NCBI RefSeq assembly: GCF_003589595.1
Contig: NW_020653711.1
Location: forward strand, 5,083,231-5,147,230
Direction: 5' to 3'
DNA: 64,000 bases
Source: Hyposmocoma kahamanoa
Taxonomy: Eukaryota; Arthropoda; Insecta; Lepidoptera; Cosmopterigidae
This document shows, in pieces, positions 55,392 to 64,000 of this stretch. The notes under the pieces were generated by a model that saw nothing but the letters and a program-made list of their open reading frames with translations, was not told the DNA's origin and made no database searches. The position numbers and the translations under genes are program-made. Numbering within the stretch: position 1 is the first letter of the stretch; every line of letters starts with the position of its first letter.

Positions 55392-56207
55392 TTAACCGAC
55401 TTAAAAAAAAGGAGGAGATTATATGTTCGGCTGTATGTATGTTTTGTGCATGTTTTCAGATAATATATCCGTCAATTGTGGATCGATTTTGAAAATTCTT
55501 TTCTTGTGTGAAAGGGTACACTCTCGTGGTGGTCGCATTGTCACCAAGTCCGAATCTGATTAGGGGATTCCATGAAAATCAAAGGATATCTTAAAATTCT
55601 ATAGGCATGTCCGTGTTTTCACCAATTTCTCCATCAATTGTACACCGATTTTGAAAATTCTTCTTTTGTTTCAAAGGGTATACTCTCGACGTGGTCCCAG
55701 ATGCTGTTCCCGGTTAGTTTCGGCTATCACAAATGACTAATCAGTTTCCGCAAATACAAGTCGACTTTTCAACTGCCACAATATATGTAATCAACAAATC
55801 GCCGTCGCCATGACTACCAGAAAATAAAATATAAAATGTACAAAGGAGTCCGTAACAGTCCCATTGTCACCAAGAAGTCAGAATCTGATGAGAGGATCCC
55901 AAGGAAATCGAAAAAAGCCGATAGGCATTCATTTGAGGTCGGTTTTTTTTTTCAAAGAAAAAGTTACAATTATCTTATTTCATTTTCATAAAATTTTATA
56001 GAAACCGGTTAACAGAAAGAGGTGAAATTAAATACACTAGATTCAGCCCTTAATTAGCCGCCCCTTAAGGTGGTACGGAGGTACGTCCTTTCCAAGATAA
56101 AATGATCATCGAAATCGGTATGGCAAATATCGGAGTAATTGCGTAAACATACCCGTAAAAAATATAGACGAATTGAGAACCTCATCCTCTTTTAAAGTCG
56201 GTTAAAG
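55392..56207. mobile_element. Repeat E, long compound copy (~815 bp)
   Basis: Opens TTAACCGACTTAAAAAAAAG with GAGGAG and closes GAGAACCTCATCCTCTTTTA then AAGTCGGTTA, so the outer ends are inverted repeats of about 20 bp. Inside, AATTGTGGATCGATTTTGAA at 55475 and AATTGTACACCGATTTTGAA at 55635 are a direct repeat about 160 bases apart. GAGGTCGGTTTTTT near 55935 is an internal family end. It looks like two or more E units joined. No transposase frame. Confidence 0.65.
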
Positions 56208-56741
56208 AAGGCGAAAAGGGAAAACCTGTAATGCAGTATTGAAATACAATTTCAAAGGCAATGTAGCTAAAATTATGAATATTTAATTCCAAAACTATAA
56301 AACATATAGAACGTAACTTACAAACAAGACAATAAGTGTAGCGATTAAACATTCACATTTAAATTATACCCATATAATACTTCCCAAGTAAGCAAAGCAG
56401 AAAATCACAACATAAAGACTCTCATGTTTAAAACACAAACTTATATCTGTTACACTTATTTCCACGGTTTACAGGTTGTTTCAACTCGAATAAAAACTCA
56501 GTATTGTTATTATTATAATTATTCAGAATAACAATGCGCAAAAAGAGCTCATTAAAATAATCTGGCGATTAAATTCAAAGTTTTAACAACACATCTAACG
56601 TCTTTCCTGTTGGTGTACAGTTAACGGCACGCTGGGCTGCAACTTTTAACCAACTTATTGCAAGCGACATAGAGTTAAATTTAAATATTATTACGGGATG
56701 CGCTGTTATTAGTATATTGGATGTGGTTAAGCTACTTTTAG
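56208..56741. other. No gene seen
   Basis: AT-rich spacer. Confidence 0.5.
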
Positions 56742-57422
56742 TACCAGTTGAGCTTCCTTACACATTTCCGCCGCCAAGCAGTAACGTGACCATTAATGCG
56801 TTCCGGTTTTGAAGGATGCTGGTGAAACTAGAGGTACAATGTGACGGCCGTTGCGGCAGTGCCCCTCGGGTCTTTGAAAGAAAGATAAACGTTTATTCAT
56901 TTGATTGAGCACTATACACACTTAAATCTAATACTTAACACTAAAATAACAAATGGCTACGTGATTTTAAGTTAGTAAGTGTGTATAGTGGCGCAAAAGA
57001 AGAAAAGGATACGACTCAGCAATATGACTATCTAGGGCGAGACAGACGCTGATTTTTCGTCGTTCCTATTTCAGCGTCAGCTGAGACCTAAGGAAATGGT
57101 ACATGCTCTGTGTATCCTCTGCTTTATGCCGCACTACACATTTACAATACACGTGTGATACATGTACACATTATTATGTAAACGTTACATGTAAATATAC
57201 ATAAATGTAAATAAGTTAGAAGACAAGAGTTAGGAACATCCGACATCAGAGCATACGCTGGTTTTTTATCAACAAATTTTTCATACGTTTTCCTTAATGC
57301 GCGATTTGCAGCAAACCTTTGCGATTTAAAGCTTGAGCGGTACTACAACTGTTGTGGACAAGCATGTCACTTACCATCGGGTGTACGACTTGTTCGTCCC
57401 ATCACTTAATTTCGTAAAAAAA
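56742..57422 (+). repeat. Family A copy split by a 433-bp antisense retroposon
   Basis: The 5' part runs 56742-56878 (GAGCTTCCTTACAC to CCCCTCGGGTCTTTG); the 3' part 57312-57422 (AACCTTTGCGATTTAAAGCT to CATCACTTAATTTCGTAAAA). The insert begins AAAGAAAGATAAACGTTTAT, an antisense poly(A)-like LINE end. Confidence 0.8.
56879..57311 (-). mobile_element. Antisense retroposon inside family A
   Basis: Its plus-strand start, AAAGAAAGATAAACGTTTAT, reads in reverse as ATAAACGTTTATCTTTCTTT, a usual LINE-type end. An inverted pair, CACTATACACACTTA (56911) and TAAGTGTGTATAGTG (56977), lies near that end. No coding frame is readable. The break points share only about 5-6 bases (CTTTG), so the target duplication is weak. 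Confidence 0.55.
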
Positions 57423-57424
57423 CT

Positions 57425-57491
57425 GCGTTCCGGTTTTGAGGGTAAGATGGGTGCTGGTGAAATTATAGACACATGGGACTTGTCAACTTAT
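57425..57491 (+). repeat. Family A internal fragment
   Basis: GCGTTCCGGTTTTGAGGG to GGGACTTGTCAACTTATG, directly after the 3' end of the previous copy, then ATGAAATGAAAATTTATTTG, which looks like another antisense retroposon end (57492 to about 57600). Confidence 0.75.
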
Positions 57492-57607
57492 GAAATGAAA
57501 TGAAAATTTATTTGCTTAAAATATGGTGAACAAGAGACGGAACACAGTAGAGAGATAGAACTCATAGTTTACCAAATCTGTCACGCATAATCTCAGTACA
57601 GAGTACT

Positions 57608-58032
57608 TAAAAAACCGACCTCAAAAGTAAGTGGAATTACGACTATTTGCTAAGTTTTATTGAAATATCCCCTAGTTCGCCACTACACAGGACTTGACAC
57701 TGGAGATAATAAATATCGGTTCTCACTACTCAAAGTATATTGAGAGAAAAACGCCTTGAATTGGAGAAATAGCAAAATCAACCATTAATTGCTCCTAAAT
57801 TAAAGTTAGGCGCTATTTATAAATATGAATCTTCATGTGTGAACAGCCACCCTTCGAGGTGGATGATTTTCTTCAAAATGAAATGGGACCACTATGGAAG
57901 TACCCCCTTTCCAACAAAAAAAGAATCATGAAAATCGGTTCACAAATACCGGAGTTATCGCGTAACATACATACAAAAAAAAGAACATACAGACGAATTG
58001 AGAACCTCCTCCTTTTTTCAAAGTCGGTTAAA
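57608..58032 (-). mobile_element. Repeat E, copy 6, with internal insertion
   Basis: Reverse copy: starts AAAACCGACCTCAAAAGTAA, ends GAACCTCCTCCTTTTTTCAA and AGTCGGTTAAAA. The middle (about 57685-57840) is unrelated AT-rich DNA. The 72-codon plus frame at 57835-58053 is an artefact. Confidence 0.7.
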
Positions 58033-58429
58033 AATTATACTTATAGTGATTGAATTCATTGATTACATTACAATAAATGTCTAAAATACATAGTCAATTA
58101 AAATAATAGCAATAATTATGAAAGTAAACAATTGAATATTATAATATCAGTAGTAATTTACATGTCAATGTTTATGCAAGAAATCGGTCACTGTGTAATA
58201 ATTTTTGTCTTTTGCATTCAATGTATATTTAAACAAACTATTTGGTAACATTTTAATGCCGTTTAGTAGATCATTATATATTTTGGACACACATACCTTT
58301 GCATTGATTTTTATATTAGGACAGTATAGGTACATTATTATAAACCAGTCCATTTGGATCCCTTATACGTCTACTATGCATATCTCTTCTTTTCTTAAAG
58401 ATATCTAGGTTTTGTTTAACAAATTTATA
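58033..58429. other. No gene seen
   Basis: AT-rich spacer. The 120-codon minus frame at 58316-58678 runs across a family A copy and has no domain. Confidence 0.5.
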
Positions 58430-58552
58430 TCTCAGTGTGATCAGATCTTTGCGATTTAAATTTCGAGCAGCATTATAACTTTTATGGACAAGCGTGTCGC
58501 TTTCCAACAGGTGCACGACTAGTTCATCTCGCCATTTGGTATCATAAAAAAA
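58430..58552 (+). repeat. Family A, 3' third
   Basis: GATCAGATCTTTGCGATTTA to ATTTGGTATCATAAAAAAAC. Confidence 0.85.
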
Positions 58553-60139
58553 CCTTAATAATTCCAAAAGCAATGAAAGCCAATGGGAAGAAGCACGACT
58601 TGCAAATTCAGTCAACATCAATCTGAACTTGACACTTTGGACTTTTGATCTACGTTTCGTAGTTTGAGGACAATTCAAATAATTATAATAGGTGTATAGA
58701 CATAACTTTTGACTATAAAGTATTCATTCATTGAGAATGAAACTATTTTTTTGTGTGTATAAATTGCGTATATTTGTTTTTCAAGCAAACGTTTGTGGCT
58801 ACTAAGGATGCGTACCAATTCGGCGAATGTCAATGAATGAGCTGCGCACGTGCATTACGTAGTGCGATCAGTTCGCGTCGCCACTCGCGCCACATTATAG
58901 TAACATATGTGACGATGTGATCTCCTTACATCGTTTTCCCGCCTTTTTATCGCCTTTTTCCGGTTCCACTCATATTTAAATTTAAATTTTGAATTGTTCC
59001 GTAGTTCTTTTGCCTCGCATTCGTATTTTTTTTTTGTTTTTTTTTTTGTTTCGCTCCACCGTCATTCCCAGCTCGATGGTGGCAGCGTATGGAGCTGTTA
59101 AAATTCAATCTTGTCTGATTTTGATTCCTTACCTAAATTTATAATGATTACTAATCTCAAACATGTGCCAATTTTAATAAAATTATAACCACTACGGCCT
59201 CTACCTATGAATACGTATCTGTAATTCAGTATAAATCGACCCTTTTGGGGTACGTGTCTACTTAATATCTTAATATTCATTAAGTTAAGGAGTGTTTTGT
59301 AATAATGTACCTGTTTTTTATATATCTTTTATGGTTACAGCTTTGTTCTGTTACTTTTTCTTCTCCTTAACCGACTTCAAATAAATTTGTGGACCTGAAG
59401 TTTTCTGTTTTACTGCCCTGAACCTGGTCACGGCTTGTTAGGGTTACAACCCTTTCACATGTATTTAACACTGTACACTGTACACATCCTAACATGTCCC
59501 ATGGTTACATGATCACGGCAGACAGTCAACCATGACAATAATGTCTGTAAAGAATTTATTATTCATCCTTGGTTGAAGTAGTTTTGAAACCATATAAACA
59601 ACGGTCCCCGATATTGGTTTCTAGATTGTGATTTCATTAGTTTATATTCAAAACTGGATTAAACTTAGTTTGTGTAGGAAGCCTTCGTAAGACTATCGTC
59701 TTAAGTGAGGGATAGTGACACTGGTTTGGTTGTGAGCATTTGTGAATCGAACACACAATCTTGTGCGGCACACCACAAGCTTCATAAATATTTTGGAATC
59801 ATATACATCATACGATATCGTATGTCGCATATTGTAGCGAATCGCAGCAGTCGCTACAAGTCCCTTTTGTTTATAAAATTTGTTATATAGTCTTTTTAAA
59901 TTTAGTTTTATTCTAAATTCTAAATTTAAATGTGATTATTTTTGGCGCCTGTTCTTCATTATTGTTTCAGTTTCGACTGACAGCGGTGCGTTGTTTTGTA
60001 ATAAACATTTACTTTCATATTTACTTTGGTCTTGCTCACTCTTTCATAGAACCCACTCAAACCCATTGATACAGTCCGCTACACATATCATATTGTATAT
60101 CGTATGGGTCGTATATTGTGTATCATATATCGTATATCA
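58553..60139. other. No gene identified
   Basis: AT-rich with GC-richer patches at 58800-58930 and 59040-59100. A weak D-like piece (TCCCATGGTTACATGATCACG) lies near 59497. ATCGTATAT-type tandem units build up from about 59808 and 60085 to the gap. Confidence 0.4.
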
Positions 60140-60239
60140 NNNNNNNNNNNNNNNNNNNNNNNNNNNNNNNNNNNNNNNNNNNNNNNNNNNNNNNNNNNNN
60201 NNNNNNNNNNNNNNNNNNNNNNNNNNNNNNNNNNNNNNN
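60140..60239. other. Assembly gap, exactly 100 N
   Basis: A run of exactly 100 N, the usual placeholder for a gap of unknown size. Left flank: TATCATATATCGTATATCA; right flank: ATATATATAG. The missing DNA is probably a low-complexity tandem repeat. Frames drawn across it are meaningless. Confidence 0.98.
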
Positions 60240-60374
60240 ATATATATAGTTTCATTTTATGTCCATTTAAAAAAGAACCAAGGCAGTGCTAAACTTAATG
60301 CTTTGAAAGCCCACGACATTGTAGTCTTTGGAAAAAATAAAATATTTTCACAAAAATGTAGAAAATTTTTAATA

Positions 60375-60440
60375 AAGATTGTGTACCATTGCGATCTCTG
60401 CGAAAAACATCAAATTTAACTTAAGCAGTAATATATTTAC
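60375..60440. repeat. Direct repeat unit 1 (partner at 60862-60930)
   Basis: GTGTACCATTGCGATCTCTG with CGAAAAACATCAAATTTAAC recurs 487 bases on as GTGTACCTTGTGCGGTATC and CGAAAAACATCAAATTTTAC. It indicates a local segmental duplication, partly overlapping SINE C sequence. Confidence 0.7.
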
Positions 60441-60459
60441 GTAAATTAAAATATTTCAT

Positions 60460-60502
60460 GTAGTAACTAAGAAAAAATAATCAATTTTTTCTTAGTTACT
60501 AC
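60460..60502. repeat. Perfect hairpin, 18-bp arms, 7-nt loop
   Basis: 60460-60477 (GTAGTAACTAAGAAAAAA) and 60485-60502 are exact reverse complements around TAATCAA. Confidence 0.9.
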
Positions 60503-60740
60503 TGTAGACTAGGCAGTATGATTTGTATTAGAAATACTGGCTAAATGAATGAAGGTTTGTATTTAGAATTTTATTTAAAAAAAGTATTTTAAGGAAATAA
60601 TATTTTGGTTGTTCTAGAAAAAGCTTCCAACTGAAAATCCGCAGTAAATATTTATTCATGAATATAATCCTCGTTTATCACTGAAAAGTGCCTCTCGCTA
60701 CGCAATCTCACGACTACGTCTTTTTACACTACATTATTTA

Positions 60741-60860
60741 TTTTAGCTTTATAGTCTAATGAGTTTGACTTACGCCTGTCAAGTAGAGGTCATGGATTCG
60801 AATCTGAGCTGACACGTCTGCGTTGCTCGAACTTACGTGCGAAATATTATTTGAGCAATT
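60741..60860 (+). repeat. SINE C, head fragment
   Basis: TTTATAGTCTAATGAG (A-box region), TGGATTCGAATCTGAGCTGA (B box) and CTTACGTGCGAAATATTATT. It is cut after GAGCAATTAAAG. Confidence 0.7.
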
Positions 60861-60957
60861 AAAGTTTGTGTACCTTGTGCGGTATCTGCGAAAAACATCA
60901 AATTTTACTTATGGAGTAATAGATTTAAAAAAAAATCAAAAATGATGGAGGAATTTA

Positions 60958-61255
60958 TTTCAGCTTTATAGCCTAATGGTTTGATTTACGTCTCTCAAGC
61001 AGAGGTCATGGATTCGAATCCGGGCTCACACCTCTGAGTTCCTCGAAACCTACGTGCGAAATTTTATTTGAGCAATTCACCTTGAGCTTTTCGGTGAAGA
61101 AAAAACCAAACTGAAACCAGCACGCCGAAGAATTTACAACATTCTGAAAACGTGTCAAGTCCCTAAGCCGCATTGGACCAACGTTGCGGACTATGGCCTA
61201 AACCTTCGCCGGAGAGGAACCCCATAAAATGGGTTCATGATGATAATGATGATGT
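60958..61255 (+). repeat. SINE C, full-length-like copy
   Basis: TATAGCCTAATGGTTTGATT, TGGATTCGAATCCGGGCTC, GAGCTTTTCGGTGAAGAAAA, CGCATTGGACCAACGTTGCG, TGGCCTAAACCTTCGCC and an AAAATGGGTTCATGATGATA 3' end. It lies head to tail with the fragment at 60741. Confidence 0.8.
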
Positions 61256-61634
61256 ACTTAGCTACTCAAAAAACCTTTCAAAATCTTAAAAACGTGTGGT
61301 ACAAAATTCTATTCTACTAAAACATCGCCCTTAAGTGGTTAACCCTCTGTCATTAAACATACAGCTTCATAAAGTTGAGAAGTTGGATAATTAAATTGTA
61401 AGTAGGTCATTGTGACCCGCAGACTGTCGAGGGGTTATGTGAAATGTAGTTCATTGAACGCGAACTTCATCTTATGCTAAACGCATTTAAATGTTTATAG
61501 ACACACACATGAATCTTATAGGATATTCTAATGGCGAAGAGGTAGCTAAAGATGGCATAATGAATTTAACGTTATTGGTTGTTGCAAATCGCTTCGTCTC
61601 GGCTCTTCTCGTAAATATTCATATTCATTTATTC
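61256..61634. other. No gene seen
   Basis: Spacer without recognisable features. Confidence 0.5.
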
Positions 61635-61935
61635 ATTGCCACTTACTTACTTCGCTGGCTCAGCGACTCGAAGTGGATCTAGACACCAGATACCAAACTC
61701 CAATACCAGTACGCCATTTTTTACAGTCTTGTGCCAAGTCCGACCATTCGGGCACATTCAGCTTTCTCAGGTCTTTGACGATTTTATCCTTCCAGCGATA
61801 TATCGGACGCCCCATTGGACGGTACACCGTAGCGGTCGCCCCAAATACTCGCTTTTGACAACTCGATCCTCTCAGCCTCAGATACTAGCTCTTCGATCTC
61901 TCTATTCAATCTGGCCCTCCAGTTACCGAATTAAC
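61635..61935 (-). pseudogene. RTE-type LINE C-terminal remnant (antisense)
   Basis: The minus strand at about 61860-61675 reads QKRVFGATATVYRPMGRPIY, RWKDKIVKDLRKLNVPEWSD and LAQDCKKWRTGIG, then a stop. The RPxxRWxDxxxxDLxxxxxxxWxxxAxDxxxW pattern is a C-terminal signature of RTE-like LINEs. Only about 60 codons remain open, so this is a 5'-truncated dead copy. The plus-strand 101-codon frame here is its shadow. Confidence 0.65.
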
Positions 61936-64000
61936 CTTTGAATGGTTCCAAAATATTTTTGGAATATCTTTCGGTCTGCCACTAATAATTTATGTTCTTC
62001 TTTCAGCTGAAGAATTCATGGCCACAATATAATATTAAAAGGTCTTCAAAATATACATGTGTACATATGGACCCCGTTAGGTCACTGCAAGGTTCAACAA
62101 CTTGACAGAGGAACTTACGCGTGGTGGCTGAAAAGAAATCTTGTTTGGCAATTCAAAAATAATACTAGCCACTATCGTGACGCTTGTTTGTTATTTTTTC
62201 AAAATTAGTGACACTCATTTGTATATTACGTTTCGCTTTGCATGGACAAAATGGCGAAAGAAAAAAGCACATTGTTTAAAAATAGGCAACAATTTATTTT
62301 TTAACCATTCCTAATGTTTAATGTCTCGTTGTAACAAATATAAAAAGTGCATTTCCTATGTACATTTCTTATTTAAAAATGGTTGTCTATTGTTTCATAC
62401 TTAGGTAGATTAGTTTCAACCGGCCCTCGTACAACCATTTATATTACAATAATAAGCTATAATAAGCTACATGCAACTCTATCTTAGGTATGTATCTTAT
62501 AATGAACGAATGAATGAATATAAAACAGGTTATAAAATAGGGTATTTAAAAAAAATAGCTTTTGACATAAAATTCTAGGATTTAGCTTATCCAAAGTATA
62601 AGTAACAACAACAAACAAAGAACGTTCGAATCTATTTTTCATTGCTTCTCTTTTTAATTGGGATTTTATCACAATTAAATATTTATCATAGGATAGGACT
62701 GTTTCTTGCCGAATATTGCATAACGCACAATTGATTGGCCAGAACTCCTCAGCAACTTCAGATTCTAAATCCAGATTAGGAAATATACTAAGCACAAATT
62801 ACTTCACGGTCTATTCAGACGTACTAGTTTTAGAAATAAAAGTTTCCGCTGTTTAATGAACCCAACAACTACGATAGCGGCATTTTTTTCTGGAATAGTG
62901 TTCGGAATATGAAAACTGATAAGATCAATCACTTTGTAGTTGTGATCTCATTCGTTCAGTAACTAAGCAATGGATATGTTCAATACAGAACATAACTTTC
63001 ATAATGTTTATCAAATCGAAAATATTTGAAGTTTTAATGAAGCAACGTCGATAGCTTTTCTCGTTGATAATACCTGTGGCCATTTTTTCTTCCAAATTTT
63101 GTTCGCGACTTAACGAATATATTAATTAAATTTATTGAAAAAATATTGGTTTAAAATTTCTTTAAGTTTTTTATTTAACAGACCACATTATTATGTCGAA
63201 CATTTTAAGTGATTTTTAATTGTCTACGTAGGATTACATATTGTAGAAAAGCTCCTCCAATTCTCTGATTGAAAACTGTCGGGTTAGAGTGTGTAAACTT
63301 ACTTATTTCACTGTGTATGGGGATTGTGATCAACAACTTCATGAGAGCAAGCAAAATTGCTCAATCTTTTAAATTTCTTGGACCCGCTTACACGAAACCA
63401 TGTCTATATTCTTTCCTTAGCTAAAGTTGCTAAAGTTAGAAAAATCACCACTTTGAAGTTCTACGCTTCGTCCAAGTTTCCGAATATCTGAAAAAGTTTT
63501 CAATTCCGAATCGAAGTTTCTAAGAAGTATTTAGTGCAGTAGTTCGAGGTACTGTACGAAAAGTGTAGCGAACAAGTACACAGTTCTAGCGAAAACCTAT
63601 GAGTATACCATAAAATCTGAGTGTCTTCAATTTTGTATTTATTAATATCAAAGTTGCTTCAAAGATGATCCTGTCATATTACATTGTTAAATCCTATCTT
63701 CACTGCTCTAAGCCTATATTATTAATAAGCATCCAACCGAAAAACAGCCTTGTTAAAATAGAATTTTGTCTAACGGGCTCGGTGTCGCCATTTTCACCAC
63801 TATTTCTGCTAATTAACTGTCAAAATATTCAGCAAAAGTAACGTTTATCAAATGTTAAAAGAAACAGTGGTTTTTAATGTCAACACTGATGAAAGTTTGA
63901 TTGAAGAAATAGTGATCCAAAACAGCAACAACATGATGTTTCGCCTTGTATGTTTATCCTCGATGTTGACAATTTCAACAATAATAGAAACGTAAGAGGA
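61936..64000. other. No gene seen
   Basis: About 2 kb of AT-rich DNA. The 103-codon minus frame at 62484-62795 has no recognisable domain and AT-driven composition; I do not call it. No repeat was recognised in this stretch. Confidence 0.5.

Noticed and set aside
58316..58678. 120-codon minus-strand frame
   Set aside because: It crosses a family A copy and has no recognisable domain or codon bias.
59880..60419. 179-codon frame across the N gap
   Set aside because: A third of it is translated from N; the gap length is a placeholder.
61636..61941. 101-codon plus-strand frame
   Set aside because: Shadow of an RTE LINE remnant that reads sensibly on the minus strand.
62484..62795. 103-codon minus-strand frame
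   Set aside because: AT-driven composition, no domain, no splice or promoter context.

Overview
The window looks like AT-rich, repeat-dense intergenic or intronic DNA from an insect, most probably a moth or butterfly (Lepidoptera). That rests on recognising repeat types by eye: RTE-type and jockey/CR1-like LINE 3' ends, a mellifera/cecropia-like mariner, several tRNA-headed SINEs, the AACCGACTTC-ended repeat, and a short TTAGG-type run. None of it was checked by a search. Most open reading frames over 60 codons here are chance frames or lie inside repeats.

The clearest complete unit is a Tc1-like DNA transposon at 28912-30456 (minus strand). It has perfect 29-bp terminal inverted repeats, a TA on each side and an unbroken 345-residue transposase with a D-D-34-E triad. 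The only convincing host coding sequence is a terminal exon at 42360-42581 (plus strand): GC-rich, with codon-like third positions, a splice acceptor before it and a stop at its end. I cannot name the protein. A weaker host candidate is a CpG-rich promoter/first-exon-like patch at 32540-32760 (minus).

Layout. 0-10 kb: an unidentified GC-richer start, a 31-bp perfect hairpin, an RTE LINE end, a 244-bp foldback element, a Penelope-like remnant and many copies of one ~290-bp repeat (called family A here). 10-23 kb: more family A, SINEs, an imperfect ~290-bp foldback, two LINE ends, and a family A copy split by a 385-bp insertion with a 15-bp target duplication. 23-28 kb: tRNA-derived SINEs, two head-to-head repeat pairs and a LINE in antisense. 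28.9-30.5 kb: the Tc1-like transposon. 31.7-38.7 kb: a possible R1-type tail beside TTAGG-like units, an LTR-like patch, an RTE LINE end and a ~1.07-kb element with ~165-bp inverted arms. 40-46 kb: the host exon, LINE pieces (one invaded by a CT microsatellite) and an RTE fragment fused to family A. 46-53 kb: foldbacks, a CR1/jockey-like reverse transcriptase pseudogene and a dead mariner next to it. 53-64 kb: several AACCGACTTC elements, family A copies, a 100-N assembly gap and a tandem SINE pair; the last 2 kb holds nothing I recognise.

The repeats do not form a pathway. They record layered insertion, truncation and inversion around one or two host genes with large introns. I found no evidence for a new multi-gene system.
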